From: Deltaproteobacteria bacterium
GTDB lineage: Bacteria; Desulfobacterota; DSM-4660; Desulfatiglandales; HGW-15
Length of the DNA: 5,314 nt
Assembly (NCBI GenBank): GCA_016926135.1
Contig: JAFGPH010000208.1
Location: forward strand, 1-5,314
Direction of reading: 5' to 3'
Part shown: in pieces, positions 1 through 4,729 of the stretch
How the letters are laid out: every line of letters begins with the position of its first letter
Position numbering within the stretch: position 1 is the stretch's first letter
Notes under the pieces: generated by a model
Database searches by the model: none
Told to the model about the DNA's origin: nothing
What the model saw: only the letters and a program-made list of their open reading frames with translations
Made by a program: the position numbers and the translations under genes

Positions 1-1355
1 AGCTCCCGGATGTCCTTCTCGATGTGGCGGGCCACGGCGTCTGCCTCCGAGACGGGGAGGGCGTGAGGAACACCCAGGGAGAGGTGGATGCGGTGCATTC
101 CTCCCGCGGAGGCCACCTCGAGTTCGTGAATGCCTGCGAACCGGCTCTCGTGCTCTCCTACCAGCTTGCGGATCCGCTCCCTGTCATCTTCGTGAATGGC
201 ACTCTGCCACCCGTCCGCCGGGTGGAGAGACAGGACCGTCTCCTTGACCTCCGGAAAGCAGGACTCCAGACGCTCTTTGAGTTCCCGGGTCAGGACGTGG
301 CTCTCCGCCAGCGTCACCTTGGGGTCCAGCGACAGTTCGGCCTCGATCCTGAGGTCCCCCCTGTAACGCTGCGCCCTTAGATCCTGAACGCTTTGGACCC
401 TCGAGTCCTTGATGAGTTCTTCCTTCATGCACCGGACCTGCTCGTCTGTTTCTGCGAGGACCTCGATCGAACTGGCGGGCTCGACATGGATCAGGACCCT
501 GGCTCCGGGAACAGACTCCTCGATCCTGGCCTTGACCCGGTGGCTGATCTCATGGCCCTGCTCCAGGGAGACCCCGGGCCTGCACCCCATGTGCAGGTCC
601 ACATGCAGCGAACCCCCGGCACGCCTGGTGCGGAGCTTATGAAAATCCGCGCCTTGGGCGCTGAATCCATCCGTCACGGCTGTGATAGCCGAGAGTTCCT
701 CAGGGGAAGCGGGTGAGTCCATGAGGGGCAGGAAACTCTTTCTGGTGATCCGGCAGGCTGCTGAGAGAATGAGAAGGGCCACCCCGATGGCGATGACCGG
801 GTCCAGCCAGGCGAGTTCCACGCTGAAAACGTGCCTTCCCATGGAGATTGCAGAGAGCCCGGCAAATACCCCTGCCGAGGTATAGACATCCGTGTACAGG
901 TGCGCGGCGTCGGCCTCCAGGGCCACGGAGCGGTTCCGGACGGCGGATCGCTTGAGCAGGGTGGCCACTGCGAGGTTGACGATGGCCGAGACGGCCATGA
1001 CGATCAAGCCGTGGCCCAGGAACCTGATCTCTGTCCCGTGCAGGAGCTTATCAACGGCCTCATAGACGATCCAGGCTGCCGCCAGGAAGACAAGCAGTCC
1101 CTCGATCACACCGGAAACGTTTTCCACCTTGTCATGGCCGTAAGGGTGGGAGGCATCGGCGGGGCGGTCGGCCACGTGGACCGAGAATGTGGCAATCCCC
1201 GCCGCCAGGAGGTCCATGGCCGAGTGGGCCGCCTCCGACAGGATGCTCACGGACCCCGTGGCCAACCCGGCCGCAAGTTTCCCGGCGGTGAGCAGGGTAT
1301 TGCTGCCCACCGAGAGCCAGGCCACGTGCTTCTTGTCGGAGAAGAAATGCAGCAT
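1..1355 (-). CDS. CDF-family divalent metal cation exporter with tandem C-terminal domains (3' end outside window)
   Basis: An inner-membrane antiporter of the cation diffusion facilitator family, which exports Zn2+, Cd2+, Fe2+ or similar ions in exchange for protons. The 451 visible residues run in one open frame to the window edge. Six membrane segments lie near residues 11-33, 36-62, 80-101, 116-136, 145-171 and 181-203. The intramembrane metal site is HxxxD in TM2 (H44, D48) and HxxxD in TM5 (H152, D156), a pattern common in Zn/Cd-type members. The family motif HPYGHDK is at 70-76. After TM6 come three copies of the ferredoxin-like dimerisation domain, about 217-293, 305-379 and 390-451+, where most members have one and total about 300 residues. 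Start: an in-frame TGA at 1377-1379 leaves ATG 1355 as the only normal start, giving a typical N terminus, but its ribosome site is weak. Divergent from the small gene at 1666. The metal cannot be fixed from sequence. Confidence 0.95.
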   Translation of the reverse strand, partial: MLHFFSDKKHVAWLSVGSNTLLTAGKLAAGLATGSVSILSEAAHSAMDLLAAGIATFSVHVADRPADASHPYGHDKVENVSGVIEGLLVFLAAAWIVYEAVDKLLHGTEIRFLGHGLIVMAVSAIVNLAVATLLKRSAVRNRSVALEADAAHLYTDVYTSAGVFAGLSAISMGRHVFSVELAWLDPVIAIGVALLILSAACRITRKSFLPLMDSPASPEELSAITAVTDGFSAQGADFHKLRTRRAGGSLHVDLHMGCRPGVSLEQGHEISHRVKARIEESVPGARVLIHVEPASSIEVLAETDEQVRCMKEELIKDSRVQSVQDLRAQRYRGDLRIEAELSLDPKVTLAESHVLTRELKERLESCFPEVKETVLSLHPADGWQSAIHEDDRERIRKLVGEHESRFAGIHELEVASAGGMHRIHLSLGVPHALPVSEADAVARHIEKDIRE

Positions 1356-1453
1356 CTGCCAACCATCCCAGTAAATTCAGTCGATGGCCTCCCTCCTTCG
1401 GGGTGCCCCTCCCTTCGATCATGCCGACGAAAACGCCGCAGGTCCGGTCCGGG

Positions 1454-1462
1454 AATATAGCA
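1454..1462 (-). promoter_or_regulatory. Candidate extended -10 promoter of the CDF exporter
   Basis: Read on the minus strand the sequence is TGCTATATT, that is TGn followed by a 5/6 match to TATAAT. An extended -10 can work without a good -35, and none is present at 16-18 bp. It would start a transcript near 1447 with a leader of about 92 nt. A perfect TTGACA lies 31 bp further upstream (1491-1496), too far to pair normally. Inferred by eye only. Confidence 0.4.
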
Positions 1463-1596
1463 AAATAAGGGAAACCCGTGGAGAAGAAAATGTCAATCGG
1501 GAATCTTCGGGATCGCCTTACGGGGGTGCCTTTCCGCCTGGGTTCGGAGAAAGTCCCGGCGGTCGTGGGTGTGGTCAGCCTATGCGGCGTTTCACC

Positions 1597-1624
1597 TTGA
1601 CCCGGGCGGAAAGTGTGGTATAAT
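1597..1624 (+). promoter_or_regulatory. Near-consensus sigma70-type promoter of the small membrane protein
   Basis: The -35 box TTGACC (1597-1602) is followed by a 16-bp spacer and a perfect TATAAT (1619-1624). The spacer ends in TGG, so there is also a TGn extended -10 (1616-1618). Transcription should start near 1631, giving a leader of about 35 nt to the ATG at 1666. It is one of the best promoter matches in the window. Confidence 0.8.
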
Positions 1625-1626
1625 TA

Positions 1627-1646
1627 AAGTTATCATTAACTAACTT
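1627..1646. promoter_or_regulatory. Operator-like inverted repeat over the transcription start
   Basis: AAGTTA (1627-1632) and TAACTT (1641-1646) form 6-bp inverted arms around an 8-bp centre. A nested repeat AGTTA-TCAT-TAACT spans 1628-1641 or so. The site begins 2 bp after the -10 box and covers the expected start site, where a bound repressor would block transcription. The AT-rich sequence stands out from its GC-rich surroundings, but AT-rich DNA gives short palindromes easily, so function is unproven. Confidence 0.35.
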
Positions 1647-1665
1647 ATGGAAAGGAGGGTCTGAG

Positions 1666-1818
1666 ATGCAAGAGGGCAATGCTCAGGCGGCAGGTCCTGA
1701 AAAGAAGAGGAGTCTCGGAAAGATGTTCCTGAATTTCCTCATGTACGGCGGGTGGCTGGTGATTGTCATCCTGGGGTTGACCATCCTTGTCGTCGTATCC
1801 AAGCTAACCCAATCCTAG
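1666..1818 (+). CDS. Small single-pass membrane protein, 50 residues, function unknown
   Basis: I do not recognise this family. The protein has a short polar N-terminal tail (about 1-18) with a KKR cluster at 13-15 and K19, then one hydrophobic segment of about residues 21-45 rich in Leu, Val and Ile with a central GGW (28-30), and a 5-residue polar end. The basic residues before the segment predict a cytoplasmic N terminus. Evidence that it is a real gene is strong for its size: a near-consensus promoter at 1597-1624 and a Shine-Dalgarno AAAGGAGGG (1651-1659) 6 nt before the ATG. It is the only plus-strand gene here, divergent from the metal exporter and convergent with the ferritin-like gene. 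Its TAG stop (1816-1818) is also the first three bases of the inverted-repeat element that follows. It could be a subunit or regulator of a membrane complex, but nothing shown here says which. Confidence 0.8.
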   Translation: MQEGNAQAAGPEKKRSLGKMFLNFLMYGGWLVIVILGLTILVVVSKLTQS

Positions 1819-1832
1819 TATGGTGTCTCAAC
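1816..1832 (+). repeat. Left terminal inverted repeat of the MITE-like element
   Basis: Seventeen bases that match the reverse complement of 1924-1940 except at the first and fifth positions. The first three bases are the stop codon of the small membrane protein gene. Confidence 0.65.
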
Positions 1833-1923
1833 AGGGCGTTTACAAAGCCATCCTGTTCTCAGGGCGGTCGGGGGGGTGGTTGTCCAGGCCGCAACTATTT
1901 CAGCGATACATAGTAACGATGAC

Positions 1924-1940
1924 GTTGAGACACCACACTG
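1924..1940 (-). repeat. Right terminal inverted repeat of the MITE-like element
   Basis: Inverted copy of 1816-1832 (15 of 17 matches). It directly abuts the stop codon of the ferritin-like gene (complement of 1941-1943). Confidence 0.65.
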
Positions 1941-2429
1941 CTAGGAAGATCGGGCAGGGCCCCTGTGGGACAGGGCAAGGTTGTGAAGTGAGATGTAGTG
2001 GTGTTTCGTATCCTCTTCGACCTGGCGGATGCCCTTCAGGATGTCGGTGGCGGTGGTCTTGATCCTCTTGATGTGGGAGAACTCGGAGAGCTGCTCTTCG
2101 ATGGCTGCGCCCAGCAGATAGGCCCTGGACTCGGAGACGTCTTCCGTGCGGATCTTCTGCTCCACGGCCCTGATTTTATTCAGGATCGCCTGGAGGAGCT
2201 TTGCGTCCACCTGGATATCCAGGTCGAGGGCCGGGTCGAGGCTCGCCTTCAGACGGATTGTCCTGAAGACCTCCGCATGGGTCATTTCGGCCTCGGCCAT
2301 GTCGGACCAGAATTCCCTCACGGCGTCGGAGAAACCATACCGTGCGGAAAAGGCTTCATAGATGCCTCCGACCGTGGCTTCGATCTCCTCCAGCATGTAG
2401 AGGATCTTTTCTCTGTGAACACTGGCCAT
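1941..2429 (-). CDS. Ferritin-like (rubrerythrin-like) four-helix protein
   Basis: A 162-residue soluble, mostly helical protein with the layout of the ferritin-like superfamily, whose members bind di-iron or other metals in a four-helix bundle and serve in iron handling or oxidative-stress defence. Visible support: helix A about 7-29 with E14, E15, E17 and E25; helix B about 33-60 with an ExxH motif (E48, H51); a linker; helix C about 75-119 with E111/E112 and E116; helix D about 124-153 with E138/E139 and H143/H144. These acidic and His residues are spaced as in di-iron ferritin-like proteins, but the match is by pattern only and the last motif is not a clean ExxH. There is no C-terminal rubredoxin domain with Cys pairs, so it is not a classical rubrerythrin. 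Start: ATG 2429 follows a strong AGGGAGG (2434-2440). It lies 77 bp after the methyltransferase on the same strand and is probably co-transcribed. Its stop abuts the inverted-repeat element. Confidence 0.75.
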   Translation of the reverse strand: MASVHREKILYMLEEIEATVGGIYEAFSARYGFSDAVREFWSDMAEAEMTHAEVFRTIRLKASLDPALDLDIQVDAKLLQAILNKIRAVEQKIRTEDVSESRAYLLGAAIEEQLSEFSHIKRIKTTATDILKGIRQVEEDTKHHYISLHNLALSHRGPARSS

Positions 2430-2506
2430 CTTTCCTCCCTGATCCTCGCGTATTCTTCAGATCTCCCCGCTGATCCTGTTCAGGGCGTTCCGAATATCTC
2501 TATCGG

Positions 2507-3085
2507 TTACCCATATGAGTTCCTTGAGATCGCTTTTACCAGGAGCGCACTTCTTCCGAACAGGCTGTTCAGGGCATCCTCGATTTCAAAACCGGCCGCA
2601 GTGGCCTTGAAAATGGTTTCTTCCATCTGTTCGGGAGAGACATGCCCCCTCGGTTCGATGACGAGGAGTTTGCCCTCCGGCTTGAGTGCCCTCACTATTT
2701 CCGCGAAGAATGAAGCCTGGTCGGGCACTTCATGAACCACGTGCAGGGCGACGGCAAGGTCCACTGTACCGGGGATTTCCTCCAGGCCCAGTCCGTCCGG
2801 ACCGGCGAGCCGGAGATCGATTCTCTCCGACAGTCCGGCCCTCTCTGCCCTGCGTCCAAGCGCCGAGAGCATCTTGGACTGGATGTCCACGGCCACAACC
2901 CTGCCTTCCGCTCCGACCATCCGGGCGATAGGGAGAGTGAAAAACCCCATACCGCACCCGGGCTCAAGCACCGTCATTCCCTCGCGGACGAGCCCGCTCA
3001 ACATGCTTTCAGGGTTCTCCAAAATTCTTCGCAGGGGATTCAGCAGAAAATAGCCGAGCCATGCAGGGCAAATTCTGTGTGCCAT
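2507..3085 (-). CDS. Class I SAM-dependent methyltransferase
   Basis: A 192-residue cytoplasmic methyltransferase of the Rossmann-like class I fold; the substrate is not predictable. Motif I with the glycine loop is at 38-47 (VLEPGCGMG), the acidic residue at the end of strand beta-2 that usually binds the SAM ribose is D67 in VVAVD, and the motif IV region is DLAVALHVVHEVP at 109-121. A conserved-looking N-terminal lead (HRICPAWLGY, 3-12) precedes the fold. The frame is open further upstream to an ATG at 3169, but that start would place the -35 and -10 boxes (3141-3169) inside the coding region and add 28 residues without family character. ATG 3085 has GGAG 8 nt upstream and gives the natural N terminus. 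It has its own promoter, 92 bp separate it from the CoA-transferase, and it probably leads a two-gene unit with the ferritin-like gene. Confidence 0.9.
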   Translation of the reverse strand: MAHRICPAWLGYFLLNPLRRILENPESMLSGLVREGMTVLEPGCGMGFFTLPIARMVGAEGRVVAVDIQSKMLSALGRRAERAGLSERIDLRLAGPDGLGLEEIPGTVDLAVALHVVHEVPDQASFFAEIVRALKPEGKLLVIEPRGHVSPEQMEETIFKATAAGFEIEDALNSLFGRSALLVKAISRNSYG

Positions 3086-3140
3086 CGGGTTATCTCCATC
3101 CCGGTATCGAAGAGCAGGAGAGGCCGTAGTCCTCAATCCG

Positions 3141-3169
3141 AGTATAGGCGAAAGGTGAACCCCGGTCAA
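3141..3169 (-). promoter_or_regulatory. Sigma70-type promoter of the methyltransferase
   Basis: On the minus strand, TTGACC (3164-3169), a 17-bp spacer and TATACT (3141-3146) match the consensus 5/6 and 5/6 at ideal spacing. Transcription should start near 3134, leaving a leader of about 50 nt before ATG 3085. The -35 box sits in a GC-rich hairpin just after the CoA-transferase stop. Confidence 0.7.
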
Positions 3170-3174
3170 CGGGG
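3160..3174 (-). terminator. Weak hairpin after the CoA-transferase stop
   Basis: CCCCG-TTGAC-CGGGG forms a 5-bp GC stem (two more weak pairs can be added) starting 3 nt after the CoA-transferase stop codon. The following bases are only moderately T-rich, so it is at best a weak or partial terminator. It overlaps the methyltransferase -35 box and might instead be a protein-binding site. Confidence 0.25.
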
Positions 3175-3177
3175 CTT

Positions 3178-4389
3178 CTATCCCAGTATCCCATTCGTTC
3201 GCAATTCGTCGATTTCCTCACGGCTGTAGCCGAGTTCCAGGAGGATCTCGTCGGAGTGCTCCCCGAGACCCGGCGCCTGACGCCGCCAGGATGCAGGGGT
3301 CTCGCTGAAATCCCACGGGAACCCGCTCACCTTCAGATTCCCCCAGTCCGGGTGCTCCACTTCGAGGAAGTAACGGTTGGCCAGTGCCTGGGGGTCCTGG
3401 GTGACCTCCATGGGACTTTGCAAGGGCGTGAAGATACACTCCTCCTCCTTCAGGATGCGCATCCATTCCTCCCGGATCTTGGTCGAGAACTTCTGGTCCA
3501 TGATCGCCACCAGTTCCTTGGCGTTCTGTCCTCTCGCCTCAATGCTGGCAAAACGGGGATCGTCCCGCACCTCTTCCATGCCGAGGGCCTTGCAGAGCTT
3601 GGGCCAATAGCGATTGGGATCCAGATGGGCAATGGCGATCCACTTGCCGTCCCTGCACCGGTAATGATTGTACAAGGGATTCCCCGCCTCCGCCCGTATC
3701 TCTCGGGGGAACTCCTTGCCCAGGATGCAGGCCGGCTCCAGGATAAAGGCGAGTGCGGCAATCACGCTCCCCATGAGAGAGGTGTCCACCACCTGGCCTT
3801 TTCCCGTCTTCTCTCTGGCATAGAGCGCCGCTGTGACGGCCCAGGCGCACATGAGCCCGCCCACCTCGTCGCCGATCCCGGGCAGGATCTGGGTCGGGGG
3901 CGCATCCCGCTCTCCGCAGGCCATCATGAGCCCGGAGCGGGCGATGCCCGTGTAGTCGAACGACAGGTCGTGGGCATCGGGGCCCCTGCGGCCCCAGCCC
4001 GAGGCGTGGGCGTAAATGAGTCGCGGGTTCCTGGCCAGAAGCGTATCCGGGCCTATACCCATCTTCAGGGGGGCGCCAATGCTCATGTTGTTCAGGAAGA
4101 CATCAGCCTGCTCGATCAGCTTCAGAAAGACCTCCATTCCTTGATCTCGCTTCAGGTCCAGCACGATGCCCCTCTTGTTCCGGTTGTTGTGCTCGAAATA
4201 GTAATTGTGACCGCTCAGCCCAGCCATCGCGCCGATGATTTTCATGAAACCCCTCGCGGGGTCCCCGGAAGGGGCCTCGATCTTGATGACATCCGCGCCC
4301 AGGTCCCCCAGCCTCATCCCGGCTACAGGCCCCTGCTGGAACATGGTGATCTCCACCACCCTGATACCTTCCAATGGCCCGTTCATCAT
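3178..4389 (-). CDS. Class III CoA-transferase (CaiB/BaiF family)
   Basis: A 403-residue cytoplasmic enzyme that moves CoA between acyl-CoA and a free carboxylic acid; the family includes formyl-CoA, carnitine and benzylsuccinate CoA-transferases and acts as an interlocked dimer. The N-terminal family block runs from LEGIRVVE (6-13) through RLGDLGADVIKIE (26-38), followed by NKRGIVLDLK (71-80). The expected catalytic aspartate is D174 in GIGDEVGG, followed by TGKGQVVDTSL (195-205). The small domain with RYWPKLCKALG (260-270) and the C-terminal return to the large domain are complete, and the length is normal. Start: ATG 4389 has a full AAGGAGGT (4396-4403) 6 nt upstream; the next codon is also ATG but is less well spaced. 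No good promoter lies in the 49 nt between the start and the terminator at 4439, so expression may depend on read-through from the promoter at 4649-4677. The substrate acid cannot be told from sequence. Confidence 0.95.
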   Translation of the reverse strand: MMNGPLEGIRVVEITMFQQGPVAGMRLGDLGADVIKIEAPSGDPARGFMKIIGAMAGLSGHNYYFEHNNRNKRGIVLDLKRDQGMEVFLKLIEQADVFLNNMSIGAPLKMGIGPDTLLARNPRLIYAHASGWGRRGPDAHDLSFDYTGIARSGLMMACGERDAPPTQILPGIGDEVGGLMCAWAVTAALYAREKTGKGQVVDTSLMGSVIAALAFILEPACILGKEFPREIRAEAGNPLYNHYRCRDGKWIAIAHLDPNRYWPKLCKALGMEEVRDDPRFASIEARGQNAKELVAIMDQKFSTKIREEWMRILKEEECIFTPLQSPMEVTQDPQALANRYFLEVEHPDWGNLKVSGFPWDFSETPASWRRQAPGLGEHSDEILLELGYSREEIDELRTNGILG

Positions 4390-4438
4390 TCGATTACCTC
4401 CTTTTCCCTTGAATTCATATTGGGTTCATGGTTGGCCG

Positions 4439-4473
4439 AAAAAAAAGAGGGCCATGGGTTTGGCCCATGGCCC
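4439..4473 (-). terminator. Strong intrinsic (Rho-independent) terminator
   Basis: On the minus strand a perfect 10-bp stem GGGCCATGGG / CCCATGGCCC (4464-4473 and 4449-4458) with a 5-nt loop is followed by TC and eight T residues (4439-4448). Only the minus strand has the T-run, which sets the direction. It lies 49 nt upstream of the CoA-transferase ATG, so it ends a small RNA or acts as an attenuator. Confidence 0.92.
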
Positions 4474-4643
4474 TGCAGTCCAGGGGACCCACGGGCGGGG
4501 CCTCTTGGGTCCGCCCGATCCCCGCTGCTATCGTTCCTTACACGGCGAAGCGGAAGAGGGCAGACCCGTCCCTAAAGCTGAAAAAGCCCTGATAACGGAT
4601 CTGTCCTCTTGAACTCTTCACTTCGTGATCTCCTTGTGCGAGT
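4439..4643 (-). ncRNA. Candidate small RNA or attenuator leader upstream of the CoA-transferase
   Basis: A transcript of about 205 nt is bounded by a strong promoter and a strong terminator, both on the minus strand, and has no convincing reading frame. Its centre can form a 16-position stem between 4595-4610 and 4554-4569 (14 Watson-Crick pairs, one G-U, one A-C mismatch) with a 25-nt loop. A second hairpin pairs CGGGCGG (4511-4517 read on the minus strand) with CCGCCCG (4492-4498), extended by GGGGA with TCCCC. An alternative 7-bp stem, GGACCCA (4506-4512) with TGGGTCC (4485-4491), shares bases with it. The terminator hairpin follows. I could not match it to 6S, SRP RNA, tmRNA, RNase P RNA or the common riboswitches (TPP, SAM-I, glycine, cobalamin, c-di-GMP-I). 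Its place just upstream of the CoA-transferase fits transcription attenuation equally well. Confidence 0.5.
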
Positions 4644-4648
4644 CTCGT

Positions 4649-4677
4649 CTTATAAACCCCTTGGTCAACCTTGTCAA
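4649..4677 (-). promoter_or_regulatory. Strong sigma70-type promoter of the leader/small RNA
   Basis: On the minus strand, a perfect TTGACA (4672-4677), a 17-bp spacer and TATAAG (4649-4654, 5/6) give near-ideal spacing and boxes. The start should be near 4643. The -35 region is a direct repeat: TTGACAAGG (4669-4677) is followed at once by TTGACCAAGG (4659-4668), which could be a regulator site. It lies 52 bp past the stop of the MBL-fold gene. Confidence 0.8.
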
Positions 4678-4729
4678 CAAAAGATATCACTCCGCGGATC
4701 CACTGACATTTACGTCTCCCCTACCAGGT

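Larger units (their letters stand above)
1356..1665. other. Divergent intergenic region, 310 bp
   Basis: This stretch separates the minus-strand exporter from the plus-strand small membrane protein. It has no convincing gene; the open frames crossing it lack ribosome sites and known protein features. It holds a candidate extended -10 site for the exporter (1454-1462), an isolated perfect minus-strand TTGACA (1491-1496) with no -10 at normal spacing, a strong purine tract AAGGAGGGAGG on the minus strand (1388-1398), and the promoter, palindrome and ribosome site of the small gene (1597-1659). I see nothing specific in 1497-1596. Confidence 0.7.
1816..1940. mobile_element. MITE-like element with terminal inverted repeats
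   Basis: A 125-bp non-coding segment bounded by TAGTATGGTGTCTCAAC (1816-1832) and GTTGAGACACCACACTG (1924-1940). The right end, reverse-complemented, matches the left at 15 of 17 positions, including 12 in a row. There is no transposase and the interior (1833-1923) has no gene. CTAG occurs at both outer edges (1815-1818 and 1941-1944) and could be a 4-bp target duplication, in which case the element proper is 1819-1940. The reading frames on both sides end exactly at these CTAG copies. A stem with a 91-nt loop and no T-run is not a usual intrinsic terminator. It may derive from the two ends of an insertion sequence, but I cannot name the family. Confidence 0.6.

Noticed and set aside
831..1460. 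Plus-strand open frame of 209 codons opposite the CDF exporter
   Set aside because: The minus strand encodes all six CDF membrane segments and metal motifs here; the plus-strand product is low-complexity antisense translation.
1491..1496. Perfect minus-strand TTGACA as -35 of the exporter promoter
   Set aside because: The nearest good -10 (1454-1459) is 31 bp away, far from the usual 16-18 bp, so it was not called as part of the promoter.
1821..1935. Inverted repeat as an ordinary intrinsic terminator for the convergent genes
   Set aside because: The 12-bp perfect arms enclose a 91-nt loop and neither side has a T-run, so it fits a mobile-element remnant better, though a role in ending transcripts is not excluded.
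1998..2735. Plus-strand open frame of 245 codons across the ferritin-like gene and the end of the methyltransferase
   Set aside because: It spans two real minus-strand genes and the gap between them, has no ribosome site and no family features.
3086..3169. Longer methyltransferase start at ATG 3169
   Set aside because: It would put the promoter at 3141-3169 inside the gene and adds 28 residues without family likeness; ATG 3085 has a GGAG site at good spacing.
3256..4575. Long plus-strand open frame of 439 codons opposite the CoA-transferase
   Set aside because: It is antisense to a clear, complete CoA-transferase with catalytic motif and strong ribosome site. Its protein has no recognisable domain and is rich in His, Gly and Pro as expected from the complement of a GC-rich gene.
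4439..4643. Assignment of the leader RNA to 6S RNA, SRP RNA, tmRNA or a common riboswitch
   Set aside because: The 5' and 3' ends do not pair as in 6S or tmRNA, the SRP apical-loop sequence is absent, and no conserved core of TPP, SAM-I, glycine, cobalamin or c-di-GMP-I riboswitches was seen.
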